A stretch of 41,608 nucleotides of DNA. It comes from an uncultured bacterium. Lineage in GTDB: Bacteria > Cyanobacteriota > Vampirovibrionia > Obscuribacterales > Obscuribacteraceae. Shown here in pieces: positions 16,560 to 24,421 of the stretch (position 1 is the stretch's first letter; each line of letters begins with the position of its first letter). The position numbers were made by a program, and so were the translations under genes. The DNA lies in contig CAILLX010000042.1 in assembly GCA_903835185.1 (NCBI GenBank), positions 1-41,608 of the forward strand, in the 5' to 3' direction. A model generated the notes under the pieces. That model was given only the letters and a program-made list of their open reading frames with translations, made no database searches and was not told where the DNA came from.

Positions 16560-18218
16560 TTATTTATCATCCAGAGAGACCAGACACCAGGAGCGATGAT
16601 GCTCGAGAACTTTCATAGAACGAGTGATAAGAGGGTCCAAGTGCCCCTTGTTAAGGATGAGCAGGTGCGGAGGGCGGGCTGTACTCACGAATGTCTGCAG
16701 GTCACTAGCGTTATCTATAATAGGAACATGACGACGCAAGTAGTAAAAGATGGACGATTGGATGGGACCGGCAAGACCGACGCTGGCTCCCGATGATCTG
16801 ACTGTTTCAATAATCTGGCGTAAACCCCGCTCATGGTGGCAGTAAAAAGCCTGCATTCCTAGCGGCACAAGGATGGCTGTTCCTAAAATTGAGCCGGCAA
16901 TAAGAGTGCTCAGTGCTGCTACTGGCTTACGATTAAACAGAGCTATTGTATAGAGCACCGTGCAGCCTGCAAAGAGAGCACTACCAACCCAGAATGATGG
17001 AAGTAGCTGTGGTGCTAGCCTTAGGAGAGATGGAAGCATGATAAGAGCTGCAATGCTGATTACTGTTAAGGCCGGGCCTGTCCAGGTAAGTAGTTTGCCT
17101 TTGTTCAGGCGAAGCATGGTATCGCATAAGGTGCCCAGCAAGAGAGCAAGCGCCGGACATACAGGAAGAATGTAGGTTGGCAGTTTGCTGGGAATGAGTG
17201 ACAGCAAGAGGAAGATTAGACCTGACCAGATAATTGCATATTTCAATAAAACAGAGCGTCTGGAAGCTCGGGCTGCTGGTCGCTGCCAGCAAAGGGGGAA
17301 AGCAGGTAGTGCCGCAAACAAGAAGAGTGACCATGTCCCTGTACCGCCGAAGAGATAAGGGATATAGAACCAGGGTGGAAAGTTGTGGTTGAGTGTTCCG
17401 GTAGCGCGTACAAAGTTCTGCCTGATAAAAAACTCCTGGGCAAAGGCGCCGTTGGTGGCCAGGCAAACTGCTATATACCATGGTGCTGCTACAGCTGCCG
17501 CCACGAGCAAACCTTCAAGTGGGCGTAACTGTTGCAAGGTGGCGAACTTCTCCCGCCATGGCGAACCGTCAGTTGCCAGGAAGCCAGCAACTATCAATCC
17601 AGTGAGAACTAAAGCCAGTGGTCCTTTGGCAAGTGCTGCCAGTCCGAGAGCTATATATGCAAGCAGGAAAAAAGACCGGGATGGGCGAATTATCAGCCCC
17701 AGAAAGCTCAATAGGGCAACAGATAGGCAGGTGGAAAACGGCATGTCTGTAAGGCTGAGATGCCCGACTATCAGAGGCAACGGGCTTGTGGCAAGAATAA
17801 GGGCAGCTAACAGTGCTGATCGTCGGCGCAGAAAGTTGCGGGACAATGTGTATGTTGCCAGTACAAGAGTAGTACCCAGCAACGCTGATGGTAGCCGTGC
17901 CGCAAACTCACTGACGCCGAAAGTCTTGTAAGAAAGGATGATGAGCCAGAAGGTCAAAGCCGGCTTCTCATACCAGGGGCAGTAATTGAGAATTGGCGTT
18001 ATCCACTGGTGCTTTTCCAGCATCTCCCTGCCGGCCTCTGCGTAATAGGCTTCGCTTGGATCAATGAGTCCAAGAGCACCCAATCCTGGCAGGAATAGCA
18101 TCAGTGCTATGGCAGCCAGAGTAATTAGTATGAACAGGTCGGTTTTGTTCCAGGCAAGCGGTTGCAGTGGTCTTGATGTCCTGCTGTCTTGCCTTAAGCA
18201 ATTGTTTGTCTCCATCAT
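16560..18218 (-). CDS. ArnT/PMT-like integral-membrane glycosyltransferase (GT39/GT83 type)
   Basis: 552 residues with about 11-13 membrane helices. The first periplasmic loop has the acidic signature LIDPSEAYYAEAGREML followed by WITPILNYCPWYEKPALTFWL, the pattern of ArnT and related family-39 enzymes that move a sugar from a polyprenyl phosphate to lipid A or protein. Further conserved parts are SEFAARLPSALLG and SLIPSKLPTYILPV. The short periplasmic C-terminal part (about 470-552) lacks a recognisable catalytic motif. Acceptor and sugar are unknown; L-aminoarabinose genes are not nearby. The UbiA-type enzyme at 18671-19657 makes phosphoribosyl-type polyprenyl donors in other bacteria, so a link is possible but they are on opposite strands. 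The start has two adjacent ATGs and a weak ribosome site. Confidence 0.85.
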   Translation of the reverse strand: MMETNNCLRQDSRTSRPLQPLAWNKTDLFILITLAAIALMLFLPGLGALGLIDPSEAYYAEAGREMLEKHQWITPILNYCPWYEKPALTFWLIILSYKTFGVSEFAARLPSALLGTTLVLATYTLSRNFLRRRSALLAALILATSPLPLIVGHLSLTDMPFSTCLSVALLSFLGLIIRPSRSFFLLAYIALGLAALAKGPLALVLTGLIVAGFLATDGSPWREKFATLQQLRPLEGLLVAAAVAAPWYIAVCLATNGAFAQEFFIRQNFVRATGTLNHNFPPWFYIPYLFGGTGTWSLFLFAALPAFPLCWQRPAARASRRSVLLKYAIIWSGLIFLLLSLIPSKLPTYILPVCPALALLLGTLCDTMLRLNKGKLLTWTGPALTVISIAALIMLPSLLRLAPQLLPSFWVGSALFAGCTVLYTIALFNRKPVAALSTLIAGSILGTAILVPLGMQAFYCHHERGLRQIIETVRSSGASVGLAGPIQSSIFYYLRRHVPIIDNASDLQTFVSTARPPHLLILNKGHLDPLITRSMKVLEHHRSWCLVSLDDK

Positions 18219-18402
18219 TCTTTTGATGATCTCATGGTTGCACGGCTCGGCTTTTAAGATTATCGATAAATAAGAATAAGTGCTATTTCCTCTCGAAGCG
18301 TTGAGTCTGCAGGCTACTACTTGCAGGTTGTTCTCATTGTTCTTGGTAAACAGCTAGTAGTGCGTTTCCACAGTATCGATACAATCAGCCCCTTGTATCT
18401 AC

Positions 18403-18500
18403 ACAGGGACACCCGCACAGGGGCACCCGCACTGGGGCACCCGCACAGGGACACCCGCACAGGGGCACCCGCACAGGGACACCCGCACAGGGACACCCGC
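18403..18500. repeat. Tandem repeat, seven 14-base units
   Basis: Seven contiguous units of the form ACAGGGRCACCCGC run without gaps; unit order at the R position is A, G, G, A, G, A, A, and the third unit starts ACT. An eighth, degenerate unit follows and merges into the structured element at 18511-18581. Because 14 is not a multiple of three, the stretch is open in several frames and no frame looks like a protein, so I treat it as non-coding. Each unit has a short GGG..CACCC symmetry. Confidence 0.9.
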
Positions 18501-18510
18501 ACTTGGGGAA

Positions 18511-18565
18511 CCGTAGGGGCGGCTCGAGAGCCGCCCAGCGAGCGCGTCCCGACGCACCCCTACGG
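18511..18565. repeat. Palindromic structured element (REP/MITE-like)
   Basis: CCGTAGGGG (18511-18519) pairs perfectly with CCCCTACGG (18557-18565). Inside are two more hairpins: CGGCT-CGAG-AGCCG (18520-18533; 8 base pairs if the flanking G/C bases are used instead of the outer stem) and GCGTC-CC-GACGC (18544-18555). This cloverleaf-like folding is typical of REP or MITE-type dispersed elements. No second copy was seen in the window. The right end, read on the other strand as ACACCCGTAGGGG, resembles the adjoining 14-base unit. Confidence 0.65.
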
Positions 18566-18670
18566 GTGTCGCGTTATTTAGGAAATGCACTACTAGTTAG
18601 AGCTATAAGATAGTAAAGTAAAAGCTGAAAAATGCAGCAGTTAACCAGGTGACCACAGGCAAAGTTATTT

Positions 18671-19657
18671 ATGGTGGCTATTGACAATGCATCGCCACAG
18701 CCGGCAGCCGAAAGATCTGCTGTCAGCAAGGTTATGGCACTGGATACCTGCTGGTTGCTTGTTCAAACGGCCAGACCGAAGCAATGGACAAAGAATTTAA
18801 TTGCTTATGCACCACTGCTTTTTTCGAGAAACATAGATCATCCGGCGTTGTTTCTCTATGCATCACTGTGTGTTGTTGCCTTTAGCTTTGTTTCCGGTAG
18901 CATTTATATTCTCAATGATCTTGTCGACATGGACGCAGATTGCCGCCATCCTGTAAAGTGTGAGCGTCCAATCGCTTCAGGACGGATAAGCCGACTTCAG
19001 GCAATTGTTTTTAGTATTTTGTTGTTAATAGCGGGGCTAGCAATTAGTTTCCTGGTGCGGCCCAGTTTGTGTCTGGTTACTGGCGCTTATTTAATTTCGT
19101 CACTGCTCTACTGTTGTGTGCTTAAACACAACGTTATTCTGGATGTTTTTGGCATTGCTGCTGGTTTTGTCTTGAGAGCAGTTGGCGGTGCTGTGGCGAT
19201 CGGTGTTTCTTCTTCCGGTTGGTTTCTTGCCTGCACCTCATTAGGGGCGCTTTTCTTAGCTCTTGAAAAGCGCAGGCAGGAGATAAAATTGCTTGGTGGC
19301 GACTCTGCCAGTCACCGGAAAACTTTGAGCTGCTATTCACCACACTTGATTGATCGCATGGAAAGCATAGTGGTGCCCAGTCTTTTAACTTCTTATGCTT
19401 TTTATGGTTTCTTGTCATTTCACGGACAGTGGATGTTGTTAACAGTGCCTTTTGTTCTTTACGGCGTCATGCGCTATCAGTTTCTCTCAGTCCATTCAGG
19501 AACAACAGGGCAACCCGAAGATGTCTTATTAAAAGACAGGCCGATTCAGATCACTATAATCTGCTGGCTTATTACTTGTGCTCTGGTTGTCTATGGTCTT
19601 CCTGAGCGGATTGTGGTTTCTCTGGAATGTATGGACTCATACCGTATATTTAAGTAA
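18671..19657 (+). CDS. UbiA-family prenyl-phosphate phosphoribosyltransferase (DPPR synthase-like)
   Basis: 328 residues, about eight or nine membrane helices. The N terminus has the subfamily signature RPKQWTKN, then the first Asp-rich motif NDLVDMDADCRHPVK followed by RPIASGR. The second conserved region is ILDVFGIAAGFVLRAVGG, then ALEKRRQEI. This set matches decaprenyl-phosphate phosphoribosyltransferases (UbiA superfamily), which join phosphoribosyl pyrophosphate to a polyprenyl phosphate; in actinobacteria the product feeds arabinan synthesis. Outside that group the product is used for less understood cell-envelope sugars. Epimerase partners (DprE1/DprE2) are not in the window. The ATG at 18671 has no strong ribosome site; the repeat region lies directly upstream. 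Confidence 0.87.
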   Translation: MVAIDNASPQPAAERSAVSKVMALDTCWLLVQTARPKQWTKNLIAYAPLLFSRNIDHPALFLYASLCVVAFSFVSGSIYILNDLVDMDADCRHPVKCERPIASGRISRLQAIVFSILLLIAGLAISFLVRPSLCLVTGAYLISSLLYCCVLKHNVILDVFGIAAGFVLRAVGGAVAIGVSSSGWFLACTSLGALFLALEKRRQEIKLLGGDSASHRKTLSCYSPHLIDRMESIVVPSLLTSYAFYGFLSFHGQWMLLTVPFVLYGVMRYQFLSVHSGTTGQPEDVLLKDRPIQITIICWLITCALVVYGLPERIVVSLECMDSYRIFK

Positions 19658-19806
19658 CTGCCGGTCTGCCTGAGCAGATCATGCATTGCAGGTAGGCTCC
19701 TGGGTTGACGGAGCGGCAAGAAGGACTCAGTCAGCAAGCCAGTGACGATAAGAGCTGTCAGGCATTGAGCGTGTAGACAAGCTGAGTGAGAGTTCTAACA
19801 AGTGAC

Positions 19807-21204
19807 CTAGAAACTTCCCGGTGGTGGAAACTTTATAGCAACTGTGGTCCCTGATCCGCCAGGACCGTCATCCAGAGTAACATCTGCCTGGTGGGACTGG
19901 GCAATCTCGCGCACAATAGCTAGTCCCAGTCCGCTGCCCGATACACCGCTGCCGAGTACGCGATAAAAGCGTTCAAAGACTCGCTCGCGTTCCTCCTCGG
20001 GAATACCAGGTCCGTTATCGTCAACTCTCAGCTCAACTGCGCCATTAACCAGGACATTTACTGTCACCTTCCCGCCCGCCTGGGTGTAGCGCACTGCATT
20101 ATCGATAAGATTGCTGGCCAGTTCTCTTAAGGCAAGCGTGTCGCCATGTACTGTAGCAGGTTTGTCAGAGCCGTCGAAGCCAAGATCAATCCCTCTCTTG
20201 AGCGCCTGCGGTACCAGATCTAAAGTTGCTTCGCGAGCGATGGAGTTGAGATCTAGCTCTTTTAGCTGAGTGGATCTGAATGCTCCTGGTTCTACAGTAG
20301 CCAGGGCAAGCAGCTGGTTGACCAGGTGTGTAGCTCGGTCTGCTCCGGCTTGCACCTGCTTGAGAGCGTCGCGCAGTTCATCAGGTTCCTTCTGTCTGAG
20401 AGCAAACTCAGTCTGAGTCTTGAGCCCGGCTAGCGGAGTTCTCAGTTGATGGGCAGCATTAGCAACAAAACGGTGTTGAGCGTCAATATCGTCTCTAATT
20501 CGATTGAGAAGATCATTGATTGCTGTCACAAGAGGGTGCACCTCCAGCGGTGCTCCATCCATCGACAACGGACTCAGATCCCAACGGGTGCGGCGTGCGA
20601 CTCCTTCCTGTACCGATCTAAGTGGAGCCAGTCCTCTCTTAACACCGATGTAAACAGCAGCGGCAGCAAGGAAGATAAGAATCAACTGTGGTACTACAAC
20701 CCAAATCGATATCTGGTTGGTCAGCTCCTGTCTGCCGCGAAGAGTTTCGGCAATTTGAATCAGGACACGCTGGTCTTTCTTGTGAGGTACCTTGACTGAG
20801 ACAAGCGCTACTCGCACATCCTCATTGTCAATCTTGTCATAACGGAAGTCCGGCTCTGCATCAGTGCCATTTAAATCGTCTAGAGTTGGTGCTGGTATAT
20901 TCGTATCACCGGCGCGGATTGTGCCGCTTGGACCTATTACTTGATAAAAGAACTTATCCTTCTGACTTTCCTTAAAGATAGCTTGGGCTTCAGGCGACAG
21001 TTCAACTCCAACACGATCCGGATCAAAGCGCAGCCTGGCTATTAATGTTCGTGCTGAATCAAGCAAGGCGTTGTCATAGGCGTCAGTGGCAAAGTTAATG
21101 GCCATGACATAAGTAAGAACTGCTCCTACAAGCCAGAGAGTAAGAATCGGTATCAGGAGCCAGGCTAATAGCTGGCTGCGTATAGAAGATGCCAGTCGTT
21201 TCAT
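19807..21204 (-). CDS. Sensor histidine kinase of a two-component pair (QseC/TctE-like)
   Basis: 465 residues. Membrane helices at about 12-36 and 165-187 enclose a ~125-residue extracytoplasmic sensor. A HAMP-like linker follows, then the phosphoacceptor in AAHQLRTPLAG (His252) and an ATPase domain with NLIDNAVRYT, DNGPGIPEEE and GSGLGLAIV. The HQLRTPL motif and two-helix layout match the QseC/TctE/PmrB group. The start ATG overlaps the stop of the response-regulator gene (ATGA), so both are made from one message. The signal is unknown; in this group divalent metals, polymyxin-like peptides and tricarboxylates are known cues, but nothing here chooses between them. Confidence 0.93.
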   Translation of the reverse strand: MKRLASSIRSQLLAWLLIPILTLWLVGAVLTYVMAINFATDAYDNALLDSARTLIARLRFDPDRVGVELSPEAQAIFKESQKDKFFYQVIGPSGTIRAGDTNIPAPTLDDLNGTDAEPDFRYDKIDNEDVRVALVSVKVPHKKDQRVLIQIAETLRGRQELTNQISIWVVVPQLILIFLAAAAVYIGVKRGLAPLRSVQEGVARRTRWDLSPLSMDGAPLEVHPLVTAINDLLNRIRDDIDAQHRFVANAAHQLRTPLAGLKTQTEFALRQKEPDELRDALKQVQAGADRATHLVNQLLALATVEPGAFRSTQLKELDLNSIAREATLDLVPQALKRGIDLGFDGSDKPATVHGDTLALRELASNLIDNAVRYTQAGGKVTVNVLVNGAVELRVDDNGPGIPEEERERVFERFYRVLGSGVSGSGLGLAIVREIAQSHQADVTLDDGPGGSGTTVAIKFPPPGSF

Positions 21205-21869
21205 GCTTGTGTCTCTATCAGATAACCGAGCCCGCGAATGGCACGAATTGTCAGCCCTTCCGGCTCGAGCTTCTTGCGCAGGCGGTGCACATTAACCTCG
21301 ATGGCGTTGTGGCTGACATCTTCGTCCCAGCCGTACATGTGCTCCAGGAGGTACTCTTTGCTCACCACCCGTCCTGCCCGTTTTAATAAGACCTCCAGCA
21401 CTGCTATCTCTTTAGCTGATAATTCGAGCGGTTGACCATTAACTGTGACGCGCATACCAGTTGTGTCAAATTTAAGCGGACCTAAGACAAGTTCCATTGC
21501 GGCACCCACCTGGCTCCTTCTTAAAAGTGCTCTCACTCTGGCTTCCAGTTCGGGCAGGTCAAACGGCTTTGTCATGTAATCATCAGCACCGTAGTCAAGC
21601 CCGGCTACCCGATCATGAAGACTATCTCGGGCGGTGAGAATAAGCACAGGCAGGTGATCTCCTCTGGAGCGTAACCTTTGCAGAACCTGTAGTCCGTCTA
21701 ATTTAGGCAACCCAAGATCGAGTATGAGTAAATCAAAAGTTGTTCCTGTCAGGGCAAGATCGGCGTCGAGCCCGCTGTCGACCCGGTCCACGGCATAGCC
21801 GCATTGACGGAGCACTTTGGATATACCGTCAGAGAGAACTTCGTCGTCTTCAGCCAGGAGGACTCGCAT
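21201..21869 (-). CDS. OmpR/PhoB-family response regulator (QseB/TctD-like)
   Basis: 222 residues. The receiver domain has AEDDE, phosphoacceptor D51 in LLILDLGLPKLDG, LTARDS and the conserved lysine in YMTKPFD. The C-terminal winged helix (about 125-218) ends with EVNVHRLRKKLE and IRAIRGLGYLIE. The start at ATG 21869 (RVLLAEDDE) is chosen because the domain begins there; an in-frame ATG 23 codons upstream is unsupported by the family. The ribosome site is poor: AGAGGG lies about 16 bases away, and a CCGGGT-3-ACCCGG hairpin (21909-21923) is in the leader. Target genes are unknown. Confidence 0.93.
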   Translation of the reverse strand: MRVLLAEDDEVLSDGISKVLRQCGYAVDRVDSGLDADLALTGTTFDLLILDLGLPKLDGLQVLQRLRSRGDHLPVLILTARDSLHDRVAGLDYGADDYMTKPFDLPELEARVRALLRRSQVGAAMELVLGPLKFDTTGMRVTVNGQPLELSAKEIAVLEVLLKRAGRVVSKEYLLEHMYGWDEDVSHNAIEVNVHRLRKKLEPEGLTIRAIRGLGYLIETQA

Positions 21870-21950
21870 GAAAGTCTTGTTAATTCCCTCTGTAGTGTTA
21901 ATCGAGATCCGGGTAGAACCCGGTCTGGTAAGGAGCATACGAAGTATACA

Positions 21951-21979
21951 AGGATAAGTAGCAGCGTGTCGGAAGTCAA
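21951..21979 (-). promoter_or_regulatory. Promoter of the two-component operon
   Basis: On the minus strand TTGACT (21974-21979) and TATCCT (21951-21956) are separated by exactly 17 bases, a good sigma-70 match. It would start near 21944 and give a leader of about 75 bases that contains the hairpin at 21909-21923. Motif match only. Confidence 0.5.
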
Positions 21980-22087
21980 GAGCGTTCTTGACAGAGGCTC
22001 TCCTTTGTAAGTTTCGTGCAAGCGAGCTTGGGTACTCTGTACCTGTGGATTTTTACAACTCGGTTGAGAGTAAGAGGCTAGACAGTC

Positions 22088-23542
22088 GTGACAACGGAAT
22101 CAGCGCAGCAATCGGGCAGGAAGACAGAGCAGGCAGGCGCGGGTACGACTTGTTTGTCAGCATCGCGGGTAGACCTTGCCGAAGATGCTCTACTCGAGCT
22201 GGAAAACCGAGTTTGCTCACATGGCGATACAGTCCATTATGCCAAGCATCCTAAGATTTTTGACACATGCTCAGGAAGTTACCTGTATGACAGGCAGGCT
22301 ACTCCTTATTTAGATTTACAGATGTGGTATTCAGCAGTTAACCTCGGCTATGGCAATAAGCGAGTTAATGATGCACTGAAGCTCCAGATAGACAAGCTTC
22401 CGCAGCTGGCATGCCAGTACCTGCACAAGGAAAAGATAGAGCTGGCAGCTTTGCTTGTTGATAGCATTGAGAAGACTTTTGGTCAGAAAGGTCGAGTCCA
22501 CTTCAATGTAGGTGGTGCTCAAGCTGTTGAAGATGCTCTCAAGCTGGTGCGCAAATCTAAAGGCAAGAGCAAAATGCTGGCTTTTGAAGGTGGCTATCAC
22601 GGGCGTACGCTAGGTGCATCCGCCATCACCTCTTCTTATCGCTACAGAGAATCATATGGTGAATTTGGCGATCGAGCTGAATTTGTGCCGTTCCCTTATT
22701 GCTTCCGCTGTCCTTACGGGCTAAAGAAAGAGAGCTGTAAGCTTTATTGTGCCCAACAGATTGAACGCAAGTTTGAGCATGAGTACACCGGCTGGTGGAA
22801 CCCTAAGACTGGGAAGTCAGAATTTGGAGCTTTCTTCATTGAAGTAATTCAGGGTACTGGTGGCTACATCGGCATGCCTGAAGGCTATCTTGAATATCTT
22901 GCCAGGATTTTGGCTGAGCGCGGCATTTTGTTAGTTGATGACGAGATTCAAATGGGCTTTTTCCGTACCGGAACCCTCTGGGCTGCTGAGCAGTTTGGAG
23001 CCAAGCCTGACATTATGATTTTTGGCAAGGCTCTCACCAACGGTTTAAATCCACTCTCCTGCATCTGGGCTCGTGAAGAGCTTATTAGTCCGGAGAAGTT
23101 TGGTCCAGGTTCGACTCACTCGACCTTCTCATCCAATAGTCTGGGCACTGCTACCGGCTTAGAAGTCATGAAGATCTATGCCGAGGGAGACTATGGCAAG
23201 ACAGTCAAAGAGAAAGGGAGTTATTTCCTCACTCTGCTCTCAGATTTACAGAGAAAGCATCCTGAGATAGGGGATGTTGGCGGATATGGACTGGCTCTGC
23301 GAATGGAGATGTGCCAGGCAGACGGTTATACTCCCAGTCGCGAACTGGCTGACAAGATGTTCCAGATTGGTCTGGATGGCGACCTTAGCCTCAACGATCG
23401 CAAGATTGGCTTGATTCTGGACATAGGAGGCTATTACAAGAATGTTGTCACACTTGCTCCTTCTTTAGAGATTACTTACGAAGAGATGGATCTTGCGCAC
23501 GATCTACTTGATCTTGTTATCACCCGGGCTAAGAAAGGCTAA
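22088..23542 (+). CDS. Class III pyridoxal-phosphate aminotransferase
   Basis: 484 residues. The fold-type I class III pattern is clear: NVGGAQAVEDALKL (phosphate-binding turn), FEGGYHGRTLGA (cofactor-stacking region), LLVDDEIQMGFFRTG (cofactor-binding Asp285) and MIFGKALTNGLNPLS with Schiff-base lysine K314. It therefore transfers amino groups from an omega-amine or a related substrate. A Cys cluster, C205-C208-C217-C221, sits in an insertion after strand FVPFP and resembles one seen in a subset of aspartate/4-aminobutyrate-type members. The first ~30 residues are low-complexity and the true start could be later. The HAD-IB phosphatase gene follows after three bases, so the two very probably work in one pathway; the substrate is not identifiable. 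Confidence 0.9.
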   Translation: MTTESAQQSGRKTEQAGAGTTCLSASRVDLAEDALLELENRVCSHGDTVHYAKHPKIFDTCSGSYLYDRQATPYLDLQMWYSAVNLGYGNKRVNDALKLQIDKLPQLACQYLHKEKIELAALLVDSIEKTFGQKGRVHFNVGGAQAVEDALKLVRKSKGKSKMLAFEGGYHGRTLGASAITSSYRYRESYGEFGDRAEFVPFPYCFRCPYGLKKESCKLYCAQQIERKFEHEYTGWWNPKTGKSEFGAFFIEVIQGTGGYIGMPEGYLEYLARILAERGILLVDDEIQMGFFRTGTLWAAEQFGAKPDIMIFGKALTNGLNPLSCIWAREELISPEKFGPGSTHSTFSSNSLGTATGLEVMKIYAEGDYGKTVKEKGSYFLTLLSDLQRKHPEIGDVGGYGLALRMEMCQADGYTPSRELADKMFQIGLDGDLSLNDRKIGLILDIGGYYKNVVTLAPSLEITYEEMDLAHDLLDLVITRAKKG

Positions 23543-23545
23543 GTC

Positions 23546-24247
23546 ATGAGTACCCGCGTTGAAGTTTATTGTGATTTTGATGGCACCGTCACTCGCGGCG
23601 ATACAATCGATACTCTTCTGGAAGCTTTAGGCGATCCACAGTGGAGACAGATTGAAGAGCGGTGGGTGTCCGGTGAGATTGGTTCGCGAGAGTGCATGGC
23701 TCTTCAGGTGCCGCTTTTAAGAGGCGGATGGGCGGCAATCGAGAAGGTGCTAGCCAAAGTCAAAGTAGATCCGACATTCTCTGAATTTGCACAGTGGTGT
23801 CGGCAGAATGGAGTTCCGCTCAGGATTGTTTCTGACGGTATTGATCGAGTTATTCACTACCTCCTGAAACGCGAAGGTGTGCGGGTGGATTATGTCTGGG
23901 CTAACCATCTGATGGAAGCAAGCGACGGTAGTTTGTCACTCTCTTTTCCTTTCGGACCGACAACTGTCGGGTGTTCTGCAGGACTGTGCAAGTGTAAAGT
24001 GCTTGACTCAGGATCACGCAATACACTTAAGGTCGTGGTTGGAGATGGACGCTCCGATTTCTGCTGGTCTGCCGATGCCGATCTTGTTTTTGCTAAATCG
24101 AAACTGCTACAGCACCTGCGAGAGACAAATGTATCTTGCCTGCCGTTCGATAGCTTCAAAACTGTGCGTCTAAGTTTAGAAAAAGAGCTTGGAACTCTGG
24201 TTCATCCAGTGTTGCCGACAGTGCCAACAATTTCAGCAACTGCTTGA
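23546..24247 (+). CDS. HAD-IB phosphatase (MtnX/SerB-like)
   Basis: 233 residues. Motif I DFDGTVTRGDT contains the nucleophile D10 and acid D12. Motif II is IVSDGIDRVI, and motif III/IV is VVGDGRSDFCWSADADLVFAKS. The layout (cap between motifs I and II; ending DGRSD.C) matches the MtnX-like/phosphoserine-phosphatase-like group, which removes phosphate from small metabolites. MtnX acts in methionine salvage, but no mtn genes are in view, so the symbol is not given. A cysteine group (CSAGLCKCK) in the cap is of uncertain meaning. It starts three bases after the aminotransferase stop. Confidence 0.85.
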   Translation: MSTRVEVYCDFDGTVTRGDTIDTLLEALGDPQWRQIEERWVSGEIGSRECMALQVPLLRGGWAAIEKVLAKVKVDPTFSEFAQWCRQNGVPLRIVSDGIDRVIHYLLKREGVRVDYVWANHLMEASDGSLSLSFPFGPTTVGCSAGLCKCKVLDSGSRNTLKVVVGDGRSDFCWSADADLVFAKSKLLQHLRETNVSCLPFDSFKTVRLSLEKELGTLVHPVLPTVPTISATA

Positions 24248-24392
24248 TCGATAGCATGGTATTCGAATAATGAAAGTTGGCTCCAGGTCTCACATGGACT
24301 GTTGTTATTCTTGAGTTCCCGGCTGACTCAATCAAGCCAATTGATTAGGGTATTCTAACACTGTGGTGCAAGCGCCGCCAATACGCTTGGAA

Positions 24393-24419
24393 AGTTTGCC
24401 CTGTTTTGCATAGCAAACT
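24393..24419 (-). terminator. Possible terminator of the giant repeat-protein gene
   Basis: AGTTTGC (24393-24399) and GCAAACT (24413-24419) form a perfect 7-base inverted repeat with a 13-base loop, starting two bases after the TAA of the giant gene. On the minus strand it is followed by TTTCC, a short T-run only. It lies in the convergent gap with the phosphatase gene. Weak by the usual rules. Confidence 0.35.
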
Positions 24420-24421
24420 AT

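Noticed and set aside
18403..18500. CRISPR array
   Set aside because: Units are contiguous with no unique spacers and are only 14 bases long.
18317..18590. Open frames in the 14-base repeat region on both strands
   Set aside because: The unit length is not a multiple of three, the peptides are pure repeat products and no start signal is present.
19665..19678. Hairpin TCTGC-4-GCAGA after the UbiA-type gene as terminator
   Set aside because: Short stem and no T-run on either strand; too weak to annotate.
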